Shown: positions 45,854-54,464 of the stretch, in pieces | How positions within the stretch are numbered: the first letter of the stretch is position 1 | Layout: each line of letters begins with the position of its first letter | Source: Mesorhizobium sp. | GTDB taxonomy: Bacteria; Pseudomonadota; Alphaproteobacteria; Rhizobiales; Rhizobiaceae | Length of the DNA stretch: 64,000 nucleotides | Assembly (NCBI RefSeq): GCF_004963255.1 | Contig: NZ_SUGA01000026.1 | Location: forward strand, 18,995 to 82,994 | Direction of reading: 5' to 3' | The notes under the pieces: generated by a model | Told to the model about the DNA's origin: nothing | The model's database searches: none | What the model saw: the letters and a program-made list of their open reading frames with translations, nothing else | Made by a program: the position numbers and the translations under genes

Positions 45854-46005
45854 GACCAAGAATTAAGCACAAACTGAACGAACTTCAACGCGACTCCTTC
45901 CTCTGCCGGTAGACGCAGCCTCGTTCTTTCGGCCCCGTCCTGACACAGGGCTGTCAGCAGGGTTCAGCTATTTTGTCCCGGGTCGGTTGACATCATGCCC
46001 TGCTA

Positions 46006-46040
46006 TGTCCAATTGTTCAATAACTTTTGAACTAAGGACA
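46006..46040. promoter_or_regulatory. Palindromic operator candidate in the ArsR-MFS divergent region
   Basis: TGTCC-N5-TTCAA-N6-TTGAA-N4-GGACA is a nested inverted repeat ending 6 bases before the MFS start codon. ArsR-type regulators often bind TTCAA-N6-TTGAA-like dyads of this kind. It is well placed for the ArsR protein to repress the MFS gene; a related weaker dyad (GAAC...CTTC) precedes the ArsR gene itself. This is inference. Confidence 0.55.
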
Positions 46041-46046
46041 ATTCCC

Positions 46047-47225
46047 ATGGACAAGCGGATCTTCTGGCTGGCGCTCGGATCGTTTGCGATCTCGACCGAA
46101 GGCTTCGTCATCTCAAGCCTTCTTCCCGACATCGCATCCGACGCCGGCATTTCGGTGCCGCTCGCCGGCTCGCTGATCACCGCCTTCGCGCTAGCCTACG
46201 CTATCGGCGCGCCGGTGCTGGCGACGCTGACCGGCGAATGGGACCGGCGGCGCGTCATCCTGTGGACGTTGGTCTTCTTCGTCATCGGCAACATCGTTGC
46301 CGCGCTGAGCTCGTCCTTCGAATTGCTTTTGATCGCCCGCATCGTCATGGCGCTGTCGTCCGGCCTGTTCGCGGCGACCGCGCAAGGCACGGCCGTGGCG
46401 CTGGTCGACGACCATCACCGGGCGCGCGCCATTGCCGTCGTCGTCGGCGGTACCACGGTGGCGGTGGCGGTCGGCGCGCCGCTCGGCGCGCTGGTCGCGG
46501 CGGTCGCCGGCTGGCGCGGCACGTTCTTCGCCATCGCCGCGCTTGGCGCGCTGTCCGGCGCGATCCTGTGGTGGCGGCTGCCGCGCGGCATCATCGGCAC
46601 CAGGCTGCCGCTGAAGCGCAGGCTGGCTGCGGCGGTCCGCCCCGGCGTGATGCCGATCCTGCTGACGACGGCGCTTGCGCTGATCGGCGCCTTCACCGTC
46701 TTCGCCTTCATCGCGCCTCTGGCCATTCAGGGCGGCGGGCTGTCGCCGATCGCGCTGCCCGGCATGCTGCTCGCCTTCGGCGTCGGCGCCGTCGTCGGCA
46801 ACATCGCCGGCGGCCAGGCGGCCGACCGCTTCGGCGCGACCCGCACCGTCGCCTGGTCGCTGACGCTGTCGGCCGCGATGCTCGCCACCTTCTCGCTGAT
46901 CCCGACCTTCCTGCCGCATTGGATCGCCGGGCCGGCGCTAATGGCCATGATGGTGCCTTGGGGCATTGTCGGCTGGGCCTTCCCGCCGGCGCAGGCGAGC
47001 CGCATCCTCAAGATCGCGCCCGACGCCGCGCCGATCGTGCTGTCGCTCAATGCTTCGGCGCTCTATTTCGGCGTCGCTTTGGGCGCGGTGGTCGGCGCCG
47101 CCGTGCTGCGCTTCGGCGCGCCGGCCGATCTCGGCCTGATCGCCGCGATGTTCCCAATCCTGGGCCTGGGTATCGTGCTGGCCGGTCGCGTTTTTGCGCG
47201 CCCGGTCGCGATGCCGGCGGAATAA
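46047..47225 (+). CDS. MFS exporter (DHA1, AraJ/YdhP type)
   Basis: 392 residues, start ATG at 46047. Twelve transmembrane segments are apparent. The N-terminal FVISSLLPDIA motif, GEWDRRRVIL (A-motif), and ARAIAVVVGGTTVAVAVGAPLGAL (C motif of antiporters) identify a drug/metabolite:H+ antiporter of the DHA1 family. Regulation is probably by the divergent ArsR. Substrate is unknown. A hairpin follows at 47246. Confidence 0.88.
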   Translation: MDKRIFWLALGSFAISTEGFVISSLLPDIASDAGISVPLAGSLITAFALAYAIGAPVLATLTGEWDRRRVILWTLVFFVIGNIVAALSSSFELLLIARIVMALSSGLFAATAQGTAVALVDDHHRARAIAVVVGGTTVAVAVGAPLGALVAAVAGWRGTFFAIAALGALSGAILWWRLPRGIIGTRLPLKRRLAAAVRPGVMPILLTTALALIGAFTVFAFIAPLAIQGGGLSPIALPGMLLAFGVGAVVGNIAGGQAADRFGATRTVAWSLTLSAAMLATFSLIPTFLPHWIAGPALMAMMVPWGIVGWAFPPAQASRILKIAPDAAPIVLSLNASALYFGVALGAVVGAAVLRFGAPADLGLIAAMFPILGLGIVLAGRVFARPVAMPAE

Positions 47226-47245
47226 GCTGCTTGAAAGCGTGACGG

Positions 47246-47274
47246 ACGGCCGCTTCTTCAATTTGAAGGAGCGG
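47246..47274. terminator. Hairpin between MFS and MarR genes
   Basis: GGCCGCTTCTTC and GAAGGAGCGGCC form a nearly perfect 12-base stem over an AATTT loop. It lies between the convergent MFS and MarR genes and overlaps the last few MarR codons. It lacks a long T run, so it acts at best as a weak bidirectional terminator. Confidence 0.4.
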
Positions 47275-47722
47275 CCGCCGGCATTTCCAGATCGAGATCG
47301 GCCACAGCATCCAGCGCCGCGCGCAGCTTCGCCGCCTGCTCCGCGCCGACCTTCTCCTCGAATTGCCGCTGGGCGATGCTCCAGAGCTTGAGCGCCTCGT
47401 CGAGCTTGGCCTGGCCTCGTGGCGTCAGCCGCACGCGCTTGACGCGGCGGTCGTCCTTGTCGGCGAAAGTCTCGACATAACCGTCGCGGATCAGCGGCTT
47501 CAGCGTGTGGCCGAGCGCGGAAAGGTCCATGATCAGCGCCTCGGCGATGGCGCCCATCGCCGGCTCGTCGCTGATGTGGATCTGGAAGAGCATACCGAAC
47601 TGCGTGCTCTTCAGACCTGTTGGCCCCAGCGCGTCATCATAGAAGCGGCCTAGGCTGCGCGCGGCGCGGCGCAGCGTGGCGTTGTTGCAGTCGCTGAATC
47701 CCGGTTTTCGAGCTTCGGTCAT
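47258..47722 (-). CDS. MarR-family transcriptional regulator
   Basis: 154 residues. The ATG at 47722 has AAGGAG 5 bases upstream; the adjacent ATG at 47725 is also possible, and a longer frame to 47968 crosses the SDR promoter. Winged-HTH core: LFQIHISDEPAMGAIAEALIMDLSALGHTLKPLIRDGYVETFADKDDRRVKRVRLTPRG. It is divergent from the SDR gene across two copies of an AGTGGCATAT palindrome, its probable operator. The inducer is unknown. Confidence 0.88.
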   Translation of the reverse strand: MTEARKPGFSDCNNATLRRAARSLGRFYDDALGPTGLKSTQFGMLFQIHISDEPAMGAIAEALIMDLSALGHTLKPLIRDGYVETFADKDDRRVKRVRLTPRGQAKLDEALKLWSIAQRQFEEKVGAEQAAKLRAALDAVADLDLEMPAAAPSN

Positions 47723-47795
47723 CATCACTCCTTGCCGGCGCAAAGACGCGCCAGCCTGTCGCAGAAATAGTTTTTGCCGCTGCCGTTGACAAGAT

Positions 47796-47836
47796 AGTGG
47801 CATATACCTACTTCGGCAAAAGTGGCATATGCCACT
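47796..47836. promoter_or_regulatory. MarR operator sites in front of the SDR gene
   Basis: AGTGGCATATGCCACT (47821-47836) is a perfect 16-base palindrome. A degenerate copy (AGTGGCATATACCTAC) lies at 47796-47811, 25 bases upstream. A TTGACA lies at 47786-47791. Twin sites in a divergent MarR-SDR region are a standard autoregulation layout, which is inference here. Confidence 0.65.
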
Positions 47837-47912
47837 AATTGAAATCAGAGGCGCGGCGGATGAACTGACCATCGGCGCCGAACCAAGCGAAGCGAACAAA
47901 AGGAACAGGACA

Positions 47913-48707
47913 ATGAGCACGAAGGACAACAAGGGCACGGCCGTCATCACCGGCGCGTCCTCAGGCATCGGCGCGGTCTATGCTGACCGGTTGGCAGGGC
48001 AGGGCTACGATCTGGTGCTGGTGGCGCGCCGCGCCGACCGGTTGCAGGAGGTGGCCGACAGGCTCGCCTATGCCTATGGCCGCAAGGTTCAGACGATCGT
48101 CGCCGATCTCTCCGTCGATGCCGATCTGCGCCGCGTCGAGCAGGCGGTCGCGACGGATGACAGCGTGACGCTGCTGGTCAACAATGCCGGCGTGGCCGGC
48201 CTGGAGACGATTGCTGACGCCGACGCAGACACGGCCGAGCGCATGATCAAGGTCAATGTCATTGCGCTGACCAGGCTGACCCGCGCGGTGTTGCCGGGTC
48301 TGCTCAAGCGCAATCGCGGCGGGATCATCAACATCGCCTCGGTGGTGGCCTATGGCATTGCCGTCGGCGGCATCTACAGCGGCACCAAGGCTTATGTCGC
48401 CAACTTCACCGAAGCGCTGCAGAAGGAAGTCGCCGGCACCAATGTGAAGGTCCAGTCGGTGGTGCCGGGGCCGATCCGCACCGAATTGTGGGACGTCTCC
48501 GGAATCAGCCTCGACAGGATCAATCCGGACTGGATCATGAGCGCCGAGGATCTGGTCGACGCGGCACTTGCCGGCTTCGCCCAGGGCGAGACCGTCACCG
48601 CGCCCGGCCTTGCCGACGCGGCCGGGCTGACGACGTATCTCGGCGCCAGGGACCAGTTCTTCGGCAGCCTGTTCTCCGGCAAGCCGGCGGCGCGCTACGC
48701 GGTCTAA
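47913..48707 (+). CDS. Short-chain dehydrogenase/reductase
   Basis: 264 residues from the ATG at 47913, with AAAGGAACAGG upstream. Classical SDR motifs: TGASSGIGAVYA, LVNNAGVAG, the catalytic S..A...YSGTK (Y-x-x-x-K) and VVPGPIRTELW. It likely acts as an NAD(P)-dependent oxidoreductase of the YqjQ/DltE type, substrate unknown. Expression is probably controlled by the divergent MarR protein. Confidence 0.9.
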   Translation: MSTKDNKGTAVITGASSGIGAVYADRLAGQGYDLVLVARRADRLQEVADRLAYAYGRKVQTIVADLSVDADLRRVEQAVATDDSVTLLVNNAGVAGLETIADADADTAERMIKVNVIALTRLTRAVLPGLLKRNRGGIINIASVVAYGIAVGGIYSGTKAYVANFTEALQKEVAGTNVKVQSVVPGPIRTELWDVSGISLDRINPDWIMSAEDLVDAALAGFAQGETVTAPGLADAAGLTTYLGARDQFFGSLFSGKPAARYAV

Positions 48708-48714
48708 TCTCCTC

Positions 48715-49314
48715 TCAAGCTGGCCGCCACATCTGCAGGATCGAGGCGGCCAGCAGCAGGCCGAGCACGATGTTGAGCGCGCGCCACTGCCGCTCCGTCT
48801 TGAGCAGGCGGGCAAGCAGGGCCCCCGCCACGCACCACAGCGACAGCGAGAAAGCCGCGGCGAGGCCGAACACGGCGCCGAGCAGCAGCGCAAGCTGCAA
48901 GGGGCCGTCGGCGAGCGCCGCGAAGGATGCCGCAGCGCCCAGTCCCATCGCCCAGCCCTTCGGGTTCATCCACTGGATGCCGGCGCCGCCGAAAAAGCTG
49001 TTCGGCCTGGTCATGCTGATGTCGAGATTGGGCGGACCGCTGCGGCCAATCTTGATCGCCAGCCAGATCAGATAGAGCGAGCCCGCTATCTTCATGGCGA
49101 GCTGCAGCGACGGCACGGCGGCAAGCAGGCCGGCGAGGCCCGCCGCGCCCGCGGCCGCCACGGTCGCCAGTCCCGCCGCGCTGCCGGCCATCAGCGGCAC
49201 CGAGCGGCGGAAGCCGAATTGCGCGCCGGAGGCAGTCGACAATGTCGTGGCGATGCCGGGCGTTGCGGTCGAGATCAGCGCGAACACGACCAGCGGAATG
49301 ATGGTTTCGGACAT
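48715..49314 (-). CDS. LysE-family exporter
   Basis: 199-residue membrane protein with six hydrophobic helices. Family motifs are ATPGIATTLSTASGAQFGFRRSVPLMAGSAAG, GSLYLIWLAIKIG, FFGGAGIQWMNPKGWAMG. It is divergent from a LysR gene, matching the LysE/LysG-type regulator-exporter arrangement, so the LysR probably controls it. The substrate is unknown. Confidence 0.87.
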   Translation of the reverse strand: MSETIIPLVVFALISTATPGIATTLSTASGAQFGFRRSVPLMAGSAAGLATVAAAGAAGLAGLLAAVPSLQLAMKIAGSLYLIWLAIKIGRSGPPNLDISMTRPNSFFGGAGIQWMNPKGWAMGLGAAASFAALADGPLQLALLLGAVFGLAAAFSLSLWCVAGALLARLLKTERQWRALNIVLGLLLAASILQMWRPA

Positions 49315-49413
49315 GCGGGCTTCCCAGTCGAGAAGCCGGCATGCTTATGCGCTTCGCAGCATCAGTAAATGCAATGTTTGATATGGTTTGCATTAGAGAA
49401 TATAATTGAAGCC

Positions 49414-50280
49414 ATGATCCGCGATCTCGACACGACCCTCATCCGCACCTTCGTCATGACGGCCGACAAGGCCAGCATGACGGCGGCGGCCAATGCGCTC
49501 CACCTGACGCAAGGCGCCGTCAGCCAACAGATCAAACGGCTGGAAGATGTGCTGGGGCAAAGCCTGTTCGAGCGCGACCGCCGCGGCCTGAAGCTGACCC
49601 GTTCCGGCGAGCGGCTGCTCGACAAGGCTAGGCGCCTGCTGCAGCTCAATGACGAGATCCTCGCCGAAATCAGGGGCGGGGCGGTTGCCGGACAGGTGCG
49701 GATCGGCGTGCCTTACGATCTCGTCGGCACGCTGCTGGCGCCGGTGCTTAAAGCCTATGCCGAAGCCTATCCGCAGGTGGAGATTTCGCTGGTCTGCGCC
49801 TCCTCGCCGGAACTCGCGGCGGCCCTGGCGGCGGGCACGATCGACCTTGCGGTCATCGAGGAGCGCGTCGGTCCCAGCGCCGGCGAATGCCTGCTCGTCG
49901 ACCGGCTGGTCTGGGTCGGCGCCAGAGGCGGCGCGGCACGCCTGAAACGGCCGCTGCCGGTCTCGATCGTCGCCGACACTTGCGCCTTCCGACCGGCGGT
50001 GCTGGCGGCGCTTGCCGAGCACGGGCTCGACTGGCGCACCGTGTTCGAAAACGGCAACATCGATGCCACGACCGCGACGGTGCGCTCCGACCTCGCCGTG
50101 ACCACCTGGCTTGCCTCGACGGTGCCGGCCGATCTCGACATCCTGTCCGATGCCGGCCTTCCGGCGCTGCCGAATTTCTCCGTCAATCTGCATCTGCCGA
50201 AACATGCCACCCAGCCGGCCGCGCAGGCTTTCGCCAGCCGTATCCGCGAGGGTCTGGCGCGCTATCGCCAGGCGGCGTGA
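49414..50280 (+). CDS. LysR-family regulator (ArgP/LysG-like position)
   Basis: 288 residues from the ATG at 49414; an ATG at 49369 is in frame but poorly placed. HTH: LDTTLIRTFVMTADKASMTAAANALHLTQGAVSQQIKRLEDVLGQ. Substrate domain is full length. The divergent LysE-type exporter suggests it senses the exported amino acid, as LysG does in Corynebacterium. This pairing is established for the families; the local substrate is inference. Confidence 0.88.
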   Translation: MIRDLDTTLIRTFVMTADKASMTAAANALHLTQGAVSQQIKRLEDVLGQSLFERDRRGLKLTRSGERLLDKARRLLQLNDEILAEIRGGAVAGQVRIGVPYDLVGTLLAPVLKAYAEAYPQVEISLVCASSPELAAALAAGTIDLAVIEERVGPSAGECLLVDRLVWVGARGGAARLKRPLPVSIVADTCAFRPAVLAALAEHGLDWRTVFENGNIDATTATVRSDLAVTTWLASTVPADLDILSDAGLPALPNFSVNLHLPKHATQPAAQAFASRIREGLARYRQAA

Positions 50281-50286
50281 GTATAC

Positions 50287-50327
50287 TGTCTTTCCTCGCC
50301 CCGCTTTGGCGGGGGCGAGGAAAGACA
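50287..50327. terminator. Perfect 16-bp bidirectional hairpin
   Basis: TGTCTTTCCTCGCCCC (50287-50302) pairs fully with GGGGCGAGGAAAGACA (50312-50327) over a 9-base loop. It sits between the convergent LysR and RibD-type reductase genes. The T-rich tract lies within the stem rather than after it. Confidence 0.6.
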
Positions 50328-50337
50328 AGCCTTGGCG

Positions 50338-50988
50338 CTACTTCCAGTTCTTGCGCCGTTCGAGTTCGGCCTGCGAAGGCTCCTGCTGGGCAAACGAGCC
50401 CGTGCGGATTTCGCCCGCGCGCTCATAGGTCGCCATGATGACGCCGGTGGTCGTAGCCTGCGATTTGACGAGCTTGAACGCCGCCGGGACAGCGTTGTCA
50501 CCGAACAGACGCTTGCCCTTGCCCAGCAGCAGCGGGAAGATCATTAGCCGGATCTCGTCGATCAGCCCGTTCGCAAGCAGGGTCTGGATCAAGTTGCCGG
50601 AGCCCTGGATGAGCAGGTCGGGCCCGTCTTCCTGCTTGATCTCCTTAAGCCTGGCAACGATATCAGGCCCGAGCGACCGGGTGTTCTCCCAGGTCAGCGA
50701 ATCCGGCCGGTGCGTCGCAACATATTTGGTCGCCGGGTTGAAGACGTCGGCGATCGAATCTTTCTGATACGGCCAGTACGCGGCGAAGATGTCGTAGGTC
50801 CTGCGGCCGAGCAGCAGGTCGAACGGTTTGGCGAATAGTTCCTCCATTGCCGTGCCCGCCACCTCGTCAAAGTAATGGAAGGTCCAGCCGCCGAATTCGA
50901 AGCCGCCGACGGGATCCTCTTCCGGTCCGCCGGGCGCCTGCATGATGCCGTCAAGGCTGACGAAGGTGGCGGCGATGATCTTGCGCAT
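50338..50988 (-). CDS. RibD C-terminal/dihydrofolate reductase-like protein
   Basis: 216 residues from the ATG at 50988, behind a strong AAAAGGAGAAAGACC site. The domain pattern (IIAATFVSLDGIMQAPGGPEED, FDLLLGRRTYDIFA.YWP, LIQGSGNLIQTLLANGLIDEIRLMIFPLLLGKGKRLF) is that of bacterial YwjB/YyaP-type reductases. They are NADPH-dependent and of mostly unknown substrate. The C-terminal tail (SFAQQEPSQAELERRKNWK) is extra. Confidence 0.87.
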   Translation of the reverse strand: MRKIIAATFVSLDGIMQAPGGPEEDPVGGFEFGGWTFHYFDEVAGTAMEELFAKPFDLLLGRRTYDIFAAYWPYQKDSIADVFNPATKYVATHRPDSLTWENTRSLGPDIVARLKEIKQEDGPDLLIQGSGNLIQTLLANGLIDEIRLMIFPLLLGKGKRLFGDNAVPAAFKLVKSQATTTGVIMATYERAGEIRTGSFAQQEPSQAELERRKNWK

Positions 50989-51084
50989 GGTCTTTCTCCT
51001 TTTGGCTGGTCCGCGCCCGTCACGGCCGGATTTCGAGCTAAGGACGAACGGCAAGGCCGCTTTCCGACACGGCTCCGCGAATTT

Positions 51085-51927
51085 CTACCGTGTGTTGTTA
51101 GCGCGAATGGCCCGTGACGAGAACCAGACATCGCCGAAGACGGCGGTGGCGGTGCGGTCGGGCGCCTTGTCTTCCCTAAGCCAGATCGATCGGGTGCGCG
51201 CGGCGCGCTCGCGGGTCGGTATTTTCGCGCCTGGCTCAACGGCGGAGGCGCCGACGCAAGGGATGAACCAGGAGCCCATGAAGGGCCGGCACGCGAAGCC
51301 GTTTTCCAGGCGGGTTATGAGGACCGCGAGGCCGACGGTTTCGGACGGGCGCCATGGGAAGATCATGCGGCCGCCGGGCTTCAGCGCCTTCAGCCATGCG
51401 GCGGGCGGGGCGACGACGCCGGCATTGACGTAGATGACATCGGAGGGCGGTAGCGGATTGGCGACGGCGTCGCCCTGAACCACTTCGACGTTGGCGTACC
51501 GGGCAAGGTTTGCTTTGACGCGCGCGGCAAGATCGGCCTCGATCTCGAAGGCGGTGACGCTTCCGCCCGGCTCGACCAGTCTCGCCAGCAGCGCCGTATA
51601 ATATCCGGTGCCGGCGCCGATATGGGTGACGGCCTCGCCTGGCTTCGGCTCGACCTTGCCGAGCCACATCACGTGCAGAAGCGGCTCGCCATTGTTGATG
51701 CCCTTGTCGGCATCGAGCATGACGAGCACGTTCTGGTAGATGTAGGTCGGATCGGCGCTCGGCGTCTCGAACCGGCCTTCACCGGCAAAGACGGTCCATG
51801 GTCCCGGACCGAGGAAGGCCTCGCGCGGCACCGAGGCGAAGACCTCCTCGATGCGCGGATCGGCTGAGCGGGCCTGCGCGGCCATCAGCCTGGCGTAGAA
51901 TCTGCGGGCTTCGTCGGGTTCTGCCAT
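51085..51927 (-). CDS. Protein-L-isoaspartate methyltransferase-like protein
   Basis: 280 residues. The N-terminal part has DPR.EEVFASVPREAFLGP. The SAM site region is EAVTHIGAGTGYYTALLARLVEPGGSVTAFEIEADLA, followed by VEVVQGDA and DVIYVNAGV. The order is PCMT-like but the sequence differs from Pcm (which has GTGSGY), and the C-terminal ~80 residues are extra. It is most likely a protein methyltransferase; other small-molecule roles cannot be excluded. Confidence 0.82.
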   Translation of the reverse strand: MAEPDEARRFYARLMAAQARSADPRIEEVFASVPREAFLGPGPWTVFAGEGRFETPSADPTYIYQNVLVMLDADKGINNGEPLLHVMWLGKVEPKPGEAVTHIGAGTGYYTALLARLVEPGGSVTAFEIEADLAARVKANLARYANVEVVQGDAVANPLPPSDVIYVNAGVVAPPAAWLKALKPGGRMIFPWRPSETVGLAVLITRLENGFACRPFMGSWFIPCVGASAVEPGAKIPTRERAARTRSIWLREDKAPDRTATAVFGDVWFSSRAIRANNTR

Positions 51928-51963
51928 AGCGCCAAGATAGCGCGTGCGGCTGGAATGTCGCGA

Positions 51964-53322
51964 TCAGCCGGCGAAGGTGTCGTAGAGCAGCTTGAAGTTG
52001 AGAACGAGGATGATTGCGGCCACCACCCAGGCCAGCGCCGCTACGCCGCGCGGTATGGCGAAACTGCCCATCTTCTTCCTGTCCGACACGAACTGCACCA
52101 GCGGGATGACCGCGAAGGGCAGTTGCATCGACAGCACCACCTGGCTGAACACAAGCAGCTCGGCCGTGCCCTTCTCGCCATAAAGCGCGGTGACGACAAC
52201 GACGGGGACGATGGCGATGCCGCGCGTCAGCAGGCGCCGCGCCCATTGCGGGATGCGCAGGCGCAGAAAACCTTCCATCACGATCTGGCCGGCAAGCGTC
52301 GCGGTGACGGTCGAGTTGAGGCCGGAAGCGAGCAGGGCGATGGCGAACAGGATCGAGGCGATGCTCAGGCCAAGCAGCGGCGACAGCAGTTCGAAGGCCT
52401 GGCCGATCTCGGCGACGTCGTGGTGGCCGGTGTTGTGGAAGGCGACTGCCGCGACGATCAGGATCGAAGCATTGACGAACAGCGCTAGGATCAGCGCGAT
52501 GGTCGAATCCGTCGTCGCCCATTTGATGGCGTCACGCTTGCCGGTCTCGGTGCGTTCATAAGCGCGGGTCTGCACGATCGAGGAATGCAGATAAAGGTTA
52601 TGCGGCATGACCGTGGCGCCGATGATGCCGATGGCGATGTAGAGCATCGCCGGATTGGTGACGATCTGCGATGACGGCACGAACATCGAATGCAGGATCG
52701 TGCCGGCCGGCGGCGCGGCGACGAAGATCTGGATGGCAAAGCAGCCGAAGATGATGATCAGCAGGGCGACGACGAAGGCCTCGAGATAGCGGAAGCCCCT
52801 GTTCATCAGCAGCAGGACCAGGAAGGCGTCGAGCGCGGTCAGCATGGCGCCGCCGATCAGCGGAATTCCGAACAGAAGCTGCAGCGCGATTGCGGTGCCG
52901 ATGACCTCGGCGAGGTCGCAGGCGATGATCGCCAGCTCACAGGCGATCCAGAGCACAAGATTGACGGGGCGCGGATAATAGGCGCGGCAGGCTTGGGCGA
53001 GGTCGCGGCCGGTGGCGATGCCGAGGCGGGCGGCGAGCGCCTGCAGCAGGATCGCCATCAGGTTCGACAGCATGATGACGAAAAGCAGCGTGTATCCGAA
53101 CTGCGCGCCACCGGCGAGGTCCGTCGCCCAGTTGCCCGGGTCCATGTAGCCGACCGAAACCATGTAGCCCGGACCCATGAAGGCGAACAGGCGGCGGAAC
53201 CAGACGCCGGTCCGCGGCACCGCGATCGAGGCATTCACCTCGCGCAGGCTGGGCTGCTCGACGTCCGGCCTGTCGAATCGCCACGCGGGTCGGGCTACGG
53301 TTGCTGCATCGGCATCGGACAT
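51964..53322 (-). CDS. mntH: Nramp-family Mn2+ transporter
   Basis: 452 residues with about eleven transmembrane helices. The metal-binding motifs are intact: DPGN at residues 61-64 in TM1 (GYMDPGNWATDL) and MPHN at 239-242 in TM6 (MPHNLYLHS). They are proton-coupled Mn2+ (also Fe2+) importers of the inner membrane. A dyad at 53373-53395 upstream and the divergent mntR gene indicate manganese-dependent repression. Confidence 0.95.
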   Translation of the reverse strand: MSDADAATVARPAWRFDRPDVEQPSLREVNASIAVPRTGVWFRRLFAFMGPGYMVSVGYMDPGNWATDLAGGAQFGYTLLFVIMLSNLMAILLQALAARLGIATGRDLAQACRAYYPRPVNLVLWIACELAIIACDLAEVIGTAIALQLLFGIPLIGGAMLTALDAFLVLLLMNRGFRYLEAFVVALLIIIFGCFAIQIFVAAPPAGTILHSMFVPSSQIVTNPAMLYIAIGIIGATVMPHNLYLHSSIVQTRAYERTETGKRDAIKWATTDSTIALILALFVNASILIVAAVAFHNTGHHDVAEIGQAFELLSPLLGLSIASILFAIALLASGLNSTVTATLAGQIVMEGFLRLRIPQWARRLLTRGIAIVPVVVVTALYGEKGTAELLVFSQVVLSMQLPFAVIPLVQFVSDRKKMGSFAIPRGVAALAWVVAAIILVLNFKLLYDTFAG

Positions 53323-53372
53323 GGGATTTCCGCTGGAATTATCGAACGTGCCTCCTATCTATGCCACAGCTC

Positions 53373-53395
53373 AACATTATGCAATATGCTATGTT
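53373..53395. promoter_or_regulatory. Candidate manganese-regulator box between mntH and mntR
   Basis: AACAT-N13-ATGTT is an inverted repeat with a near-symmetrical AT-rich core (TATGCAATATGCT), 50 bases upstream of the mntH ATG and 117 bases before mntR. The location and symmetry fit the MntR site. It differs from the Mur/Fur box, so I regard the regulator as MntR. Confidence 0.5.
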
Positions 53396-53511
53396 TCATT
53401 GATCATGCTTTCGTGATCCGCGGGAGCAAGTTCCAGGGCGGGCGGCGGAAACGCCGGTTGCGCCCGCGCGGGAATGCAAATAAACGGCCGGGTCATCAGG
53501 GGTTTCGTGCT

Positions 53512-54003
53512 ATGGATGCGGTCCCGATTCAGGAGGAGCGCATATTGGCGCTGAGGAACAAACCGGTTCGACGCGAGGAGCCGCTTCCCGATGCCGAAAT
53601 CCATTCGGAAGGATTCCGGCAGCAGCGCCAGGCGCGCCGCAGCGCGCTGGTCGAGGACTATGTCGAGCTGATCGCCGACCTGATCGAGGATGGCAACGAG
53701 GCGCGGCAAGTGGATATCGCGGCAAGGCTCGGCGTCGCGCAGCCGACGGTCGCCAAGATGCTGACCAGGCTGTGCGCCGACGGGCTGGTCTCGCGAAAGC
53801 CATATCGCGGCGTGTTCCTGACCGAGACCGGCCGCAAGGTCGCGGAGGAAAGCCGCATCCGCCACCAGACGGTGGAAGCCTTCCTGCGCTCGCTGGGCGT
53901 CAGTGCGGAGACGGCGCGCATCGATGCCGAAGGCATCGAGCACCATGTCAGCGCCGAGACGCTGGACGCCTTCCGCCGGGCGATGACGCATCGCCAGGCT
54001 TAG
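53512..54003 (+). CDS. mntR: Manganese-binding regulator MntR (DtxR family)
   Basis: 163 residues from the ATG at 53512; a longer reading back to 52690 is inside mntH and is spurious. The DtxR-type HTH is ALVEDYVELIADLIEDGNEARQVDIAARLGVAQPTVAKMLTRLCADGLVSRKPYRGVFLTETG. The following dimerisation helix carries the metal ligands (ESRIRHQTVEAFLRSLGV, AEGIEHHVS). Mn2+-loaded protein represses mntH. Confidence 0.9.
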   Translation: MDAVPIQEERILALRNKPVRREEPLPDAEIHSEGFRQQRQARRSALVEDYVELIADLIEDGNEARQVDIAARLGVAQPTVAKMLTRLCADGLVSRKPYRGVFLTETGRKVAEESRIRHQTVEAFLRSLGVSAETARIDAEGIEHHVSAETLDAFRRAMTHRQA

Positions 54004-54099
54004 CTCCCCGGTTCCCATCGCGCGTGTTGACGCGGAACCTACGCATCCCGGCCGCATTACCTCCGACATCGCGCGATTATCGCGTTTAGGGAGGAAGCA

Positions 54100-54288
54100 A
54101 TGGGCATCGAACAGGCACCAACCGCCAAGGGAAAGCAAGCGGCCAGGGGATTGCGGCAGGCGGCCGCCGGGGACGAACGCAAGACCGAGGCAGAGACCGG
54201 CCATCCTCTGAAGAAGGGGGCTGCACGTTTCGAGGAACGGTCGAAAAGTTCGGACGGCAAAAGCGCCGGCGCCAAGCAGAAAAGTTGA
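54100..54288 (+). CDS. Basic low-complexity microprotein
   Basis: 62 residues behind an excellent AGGGAGGAAGC ribosome site. Rich in Lys, Ala, Gly, Glu and Ser, with no hydrophobic core, so probably intrinsically disordered. Alternating charged blocks (KGKQAARG, DERKTEAETG, KKGAARFEERSKSS) could bind nucleic acid. No family recognised. The strong ribosome site and separate intergenic position support expression. Confidence 0.6.
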   Translation: MGIEQAPTAKGKQAARGLRQAAAGDERKTEAETGHPLKKGAARFEERSKSSDGKSAGAKQKS

Positions 54289-54464
54289 GGTTTTCAGCCG
54301 GTTTATCGGGAGTGGAAATTAACCGGCCGATCGGAGTTTCCTCCGGCCCGCGCATTTTTCGACCGCGAAAAATTCTGTGACTTGGACTGGCCGTTGCGAT
54401 ACTTGTCAGCATGGGGCGGTCGCGGGCCAGCCCCTCCAGGACATTCGCATTGCGAGGAGTTGCC

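Noticed and set aside
44733..45872. A 379-codon extended metallophosphoesterase
   Set aside because: The first 127 codons overlap the ArsR gene in another frame, while the enzyme motif begins exactly at the ATG at 45491.
52690..54003. A 437-codon extended MntR
   Set aside because: The first 274 codons are antisense to mntH. The DtxR fold begins after the ATG at 53512.
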